Origin: JAGNHS01 sp964609695
Lineage (GTDB): Bacteria > Bdellovibrionota > UBA2428
DNA: 64,000 bases
Direction of reading: 5' to 3'
Assembly (NCBI GenBank): GCA_964609695.1
Contig: CAZSSP010000001.1
Span: 62,001-126,000, forward strand
Under the pieces are notes generated by a model. That model made no database searches. It was not told where the DNA came from and saw only the letters and a program-made list of their open reading frames with translations. The position numbers were made by a program, and so were the translations under genes. Shown one piece after another: positions 61,264 to 64,000 of the stretch (within the stretch, counting starts at the first letter, position 1; each line of letters opens with the position of its first letter).

Positions 61264-63840
61264 ATGGGAAAACGATTTTTAGTTATTGTAGAGTCTCCAA
61301 CGAAAGCAAAAACTATTCGTAAATTTCTCCCTAAAGAATTCCAAGTCGAGGCCAGCATGGGCCATATTCGAGACCTTCCCGAGAAGGCTTCGGATATTCC
61401 TGAAAAATTCCGCAAAGAAAAATGGGCCAATCTTGGAGTTGACGTGAGCCGTGGCTTTGAACCTCTCTATGTGGTGCCTTCGAGCAAATCAAAAATCGTT
61501 ACAAAACTTCGGGCCTTATTAAAGGAATCCGACGAACTCTATCTTGCGACGGACGAAGACCGCGAAGGAGAAAGTATTTCTTGGCACTTAACTGAAGTGC
61601 TCAAACCAAAAATTCCTGTAAAACGAATGGTCTTCCACGAAATTACAAAATCAGCCATTCAAAAAGCCCTCAATGACTGTCGCGATGTCGACGACAAACT
61701 TGTTCGCGCTCAAGAGGCTAGAAGAATTTTAGATCGTCTCTTTGGATACACCTTATCTCCATTGCTTTGGAAAAAAATTGCGTTTGGACTCTCTGCCGGT
61801 CGAGTTCAATCCGTGGGTTTACGCTTAATCGCTCAACGCGAACGCGAGCGAATGACTTTTAAAAAGAGTTTCTATTGGGATTTAGAAGCTGAATTAGCTA
61901 AAACTAAAGAATCCTTTAAAGCTAGACTCGTTGAATGGAACGACAAAAAAATTGCCACCGGAAAAGATTTCGATGAAAAAACAGGAAATCTTAAGAATAA
62001 AGACATTGTGGCCCTCGATGAAAAAGCGGCCAAAGAACTTAACGAAAAACTCAAAACTGAAAAATTTTTGGTCGACTCTATAGAAGAAAAACCATTCACG
62101 ACCAAACCGACCGCTCCATTCATTACTTCAACGCTTCAACAAGAAGCCAACCGAAAACTCAACATGTCTTCTAAAGAAGCCATGAGAACTGCTCAAAAAT
62201 TGTACGAAGAAGGTTTAATCACCTACATGCGTACGGATTCACCCAATCTATCGCAAGAAGCTCTACAAGCTGCGCGAAAAGAGGTGGTGGAACTTTTTGG
62301 CAATGAATACCTTAATCCCGAAGTTCGACAATTCACTTCTAAAGCCAAAGGTGCTCAAGAAGCTCACGAAGCTATTCGCCCTGCGGGTGCCAACTTTGTG
62401 CATCCTAAACAATGTGGCTTAAGTGGCAAAGAATTTGCACTTTACGAACTCATTTGGAAGCGAACCATCGCCACCCAAATGAAAGACGCACAAAAATTAT
62501 CTGTCACACTAAAAGTTAAGGCTGGAAAAAGCACTTTTAGTGCTTCTGGTAGCCGAATACTTTTTCCAGGTTATTTAAGAGCCTATGTTGAAGGTCACGA
62601 TGATCCCGAAGCTAGCCTAGAAGAAACCGAAGTTTTATTCCCCGAAATGAAAATCGGAGACACTCTAAATCTTAAAAAACTAGAGTCTCTTTCGCACGAA
62701 ACTAAAGCACCTGCGCGCTTCACAGAAGCCTCTCTTGTACAAATACTAGAAAAGGAAGGCATCGGCCGTCCATCTACGTATGCCTCAATTATCGACACCA
62801 TTATTCAGCGTGGTTATGTGCGAAAAATGGGCAACGCTCTAGTTCCAACATTCACCGGAATGGCTGTGGTCCAATTTTTGGAAAAACATTTTTCTGGATT
62901 AATCGACCCCTCTTTCACCTCAAAGATGGAAGAATCACTCGATGACATTGCCGATGGCAAACTCAATTGGCTTCCATATTTAAAAAGTTTTTATTCTGGA
63001 AAAGATGGACTCGAAGAACAAGTCGCGAGCAAAGAAAAGAAAATCAGTCCCACTGAATCTCGTATCATTGATTTGCCACTCAATATTCCTGCCGAAATAA
63101 AAGTCGGTCGTTTTGGAGCCTATATTGAAACTCCTTCGCCCGGAAAAGGCGAAGAACCCCAACGAGCCAGCCTCCCCGATGATTTAGCTCCAGCCGATCT
63201 CACCAGCGAAAACATAGACGAGCTTATAAAAGCTGCATCTGAAGGACCCAAACCAATCGGTAAAGATCCTAAATCCGGAAAAAATATTTATTGTTTGATT
63301 GGAAGATTTGGCCCTTACGTACAACTCGGCGAAGTCACCGAAGAAGAACCCAAACCTCGAAGAGCTTCGCTCCCCAAAGGTTTAGCCATTAGCGCTGTTC
63401 AATTAGTTGATGCGCTCAAGTGGCTCTCGCTCCCCAGAGAACTGGGATTACATCCAGAAACTAAGAAACCCATTCTTGCTAGCGTAGGGCGCTTTGGCCC
63501 CTATGTTATGCATGATGGAAATTTTAGATCTATTAAAAAGGAAGACGATGTTTACACCATCAATCTTCAACGTGCGCTCGAACTTTTGAGCCAAGAAAAA
63601 GTGGGCCGAGGTGGATCAAAGGTCTTAAAAGAAGTTGGCAAACATCCTGAAACAGGAAAAAATATAACACTTTACGACGGTAAGTATGGCCCATATTTTA
63701 AAACAGGCACCAAGAACTACACCCTTCCGGCCGAAATCAAACCTGAAGATTTGAGCATCGAAAAAGCTCTAGAGCTCATCATTGCAAAAGATGGGACTAA
63801 GGCCGCAAAAGCCCCTGGAAAATCCAAAGCCGCTCGCTAA
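61264..63840 (+). CDS. topA: DNA topoisomerase I
   Basis: 858 aa. Type IA enzyme: Toprim LVIVESPTKAKTIRKFL and LATDEDREGESISWH, ARRILDRLFGYTLSPLLWKK, SAGRVQSVGLRLIAQRE, active-site Tyr in GLITYMRTDSPNLS near residue 320, and GIGRPSTYASIIDTI. The C-terminal ~220 residues carry four GRFG/GKYGPY repeats of the topoisomerase C-terminal (DUF4379-like) type instead of C4 zinc fingers; the end is basic (Lys/Ala-rich). Relaxes negative supercoils. Own promoter region 61226-61263 is only 38 nt, so it may be read through from menE. Confidence 0.97.
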   Translation: MGKRFLVIVESPTKAKTIRKFLPKEFQVEASMGHIRDLPEKASDIPEKFRKEKWANLGVDVSRGFEPLYVVPSSKSKIVTKLRALLKESDELYLATDEDREGESISWHLTEVLKPKIPVKRMVFHEITKSAIQKALNDCRDVDDKLVRAQEARRILDRLFGYTLSPLLWKKIAFGLSAGRVQSVGLRLIAQRERERMTFKKSFYWDLEAELAKTKESFKARLVEWNDKKIATGKDFDEKTGNLKNKDIVALDEKAAKELNEKLKTEKFLVDSIEEKPFTTKPTAPFITSTLQQEANRKLNMSSKEAMRTAQKLYEEGLITYMRTDSPNLSQEALQAARKEVVELFGNEYLNPEVRQFTSKAKGAQEAHEAIRPAGANFVHPKQCGLSGKEFALYELIWKRTIATQMKDAQKLSVTLKVKAGKSTFSASGSRILFPGYLRAYVEGHDDPEASLEETEVLFPEMKIGDTLNLKKLESLSHETKAPARFTEASLVQILEKEGIGRPSTYASIIDTIIQRGYVRKMGNALVPTFTGMAVVQFLEKHFSGLIDPSFTSKMEESLDDIADGKLNWLPYLKSFYSGKDGLEEQVASKEKKISPTESRIIDLPLNIPAEIKVGRFGAYIETPSPGKGEEPQRASLPDDLAPADLTSENIDELIKAASEGPKPIGKDPKSGKNIYCLIGRFGPYVQLGEVTEEEPKPRRASLPKGLAISAVQLVDALKWLSLPRELGLHPETKKPILASVGRFGPYVMHDGNFRSIKKEDDVYTINLQRALELLSQEKVGRGGSKVLKEVGKHPETGKNITLYDGKYGPYFKTGTKNYTLPAEIKPEDLSIEKALELIIAKDGTKAAKAPGKSKAAR

Positions 63841-63921
63841 AAGCAGTGGCCAAGTCCTTGAAGTTTAGGTATCTAATTAAAACCCCACTGACATATTCCA
63901 ATATGTTTGAAGGTCCTTTGT

Positions 63922-63998
63922 CGGCGTGTAGCGCAGCCTGGTAGCGCATCAGCTTGGGGTGCTGGGGGTCGTGGGTTCAAATCCCGCCACGCCGACCA
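63922..63998 (+). tRNA. tRNA-Pro (anticodon GGG)
   Basis: 77-nt cloverleaf with encoded CCA. Acceptor CGGCGTG/CACGCCG, D-arm GCGCAGCCTGGTAGCGC, anticodon stem TCAGC/GCTGG with loop TTGGGGT and anticodon GGG (codon CCC, and CCT by wobble), T-arm GTGGGTTCAAATCCCGC. The gene ends 2 nt before the window edge. Upstream 63892-63905 is a small CATATT/AATATG palindrome of unknown meaning. Confidence 0.95.
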
Positions 63999-64000
63999 TT

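Noticed and set aside
1..64000. CRISPR array, prophage or insertion sequence
   Set aside because: No spaced direct repeats, transposase, integrase or phage structural genes were seen.

Overview
This is an AT-rich, densely coding chromosomal window from a Gram-negative (diderm) bacterium. LPS-type genes (MsbA-like exporter, LpxH-like hydrolase, GT9 heptosyltransferase, heptose-7-phosphate kinase), a naphthoquinone (menaquinone) pathway and many signal-peptide proteins of unknown family are present. This mix would fit a Bdellovibrionota/Pseudobdellovibrionaceae-like organism, but that assignment is an inference from gene content. No rRNA, CRISPR array, transposase or phage gene was seen, and the region reads as core genome with a few accessory patches.

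Layout. 0-3.2 kb: end of a probable menF, then menD-menH-menB. 3.2-6.6 kb: three exported proteins of unknown function. 6.7-13.5 kb: shikimate block on the minus strand. yebC-aroB-aroA-(aroK-aroD-aroE fusion) are overlapping, translationally coupled genes. aroC follows after a divergently oriented, apparently exported amidoligase-like protein. 13.6-18.1 kb: fatty-acid desaturase with a divergent TetR regulator and a perfect palindrome between them, an exported unknown, then fadD downstream of a UMF1-type MFS transporter. 19.4-23.4 kb: membrane-glycan cluster (EI24-like protein, GT2, PIG-V-like GT-C, second GT-C-like protein). 23.5-38 kb: DedA protein, P-type ATPase, RluF, DUF1295/SnoaL pair, REC-GAF protein, a CsbD / outer-membrane barrel / DUF883 stress-type operon, a DUF2330 protein and tRNA-Glu. 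38.3-44 kb: a homodimeric AceE-like dehydrogenase and a phnD-phnC-phnE phosphonate/phosphite-type ABC transporter. 44-50 kb: Ser/Asp-rich exported protein, ElbB, two RNA methyltransferases, LMW phosphatase. 50-58 kb: LPS block. 58-61 kb: menA-menC-menE. 61-64 kb: topA and tRNA-Pro.

How they fit together. The aro block makes chorismate. The two men blocks (menF?-D-H-B at the start, menA-C-E about 56 kb away) convert chorismate towards demethylmenaquinone; menI and menG/ubiE are not in the window. MsbA, LpxH, GT9 and HldA point to LPS core assembly.

Most unusual observations. (1) The minus-strand gene order aroB-aroA-aroK/D/E reproduces exactly the domain order of the fungal pentafunctional AROM protein, and the last three domains are already fused. 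(2) Two very long multi-tier inverted repeats (53958-54145 and 55967-56223, the latter with perfect 45-bp arms) bracket a two-gene cassette of an exported protein and a lipoprotein inside the LPS block. (3) The EPSP synthase carries Ala where E. coli has Gly96. (4) There is a putatively exported amidoligase-family protein. (5) A perfect 11-bp-arm operator-like palindrome lies between the desaturase and the TetR gene.
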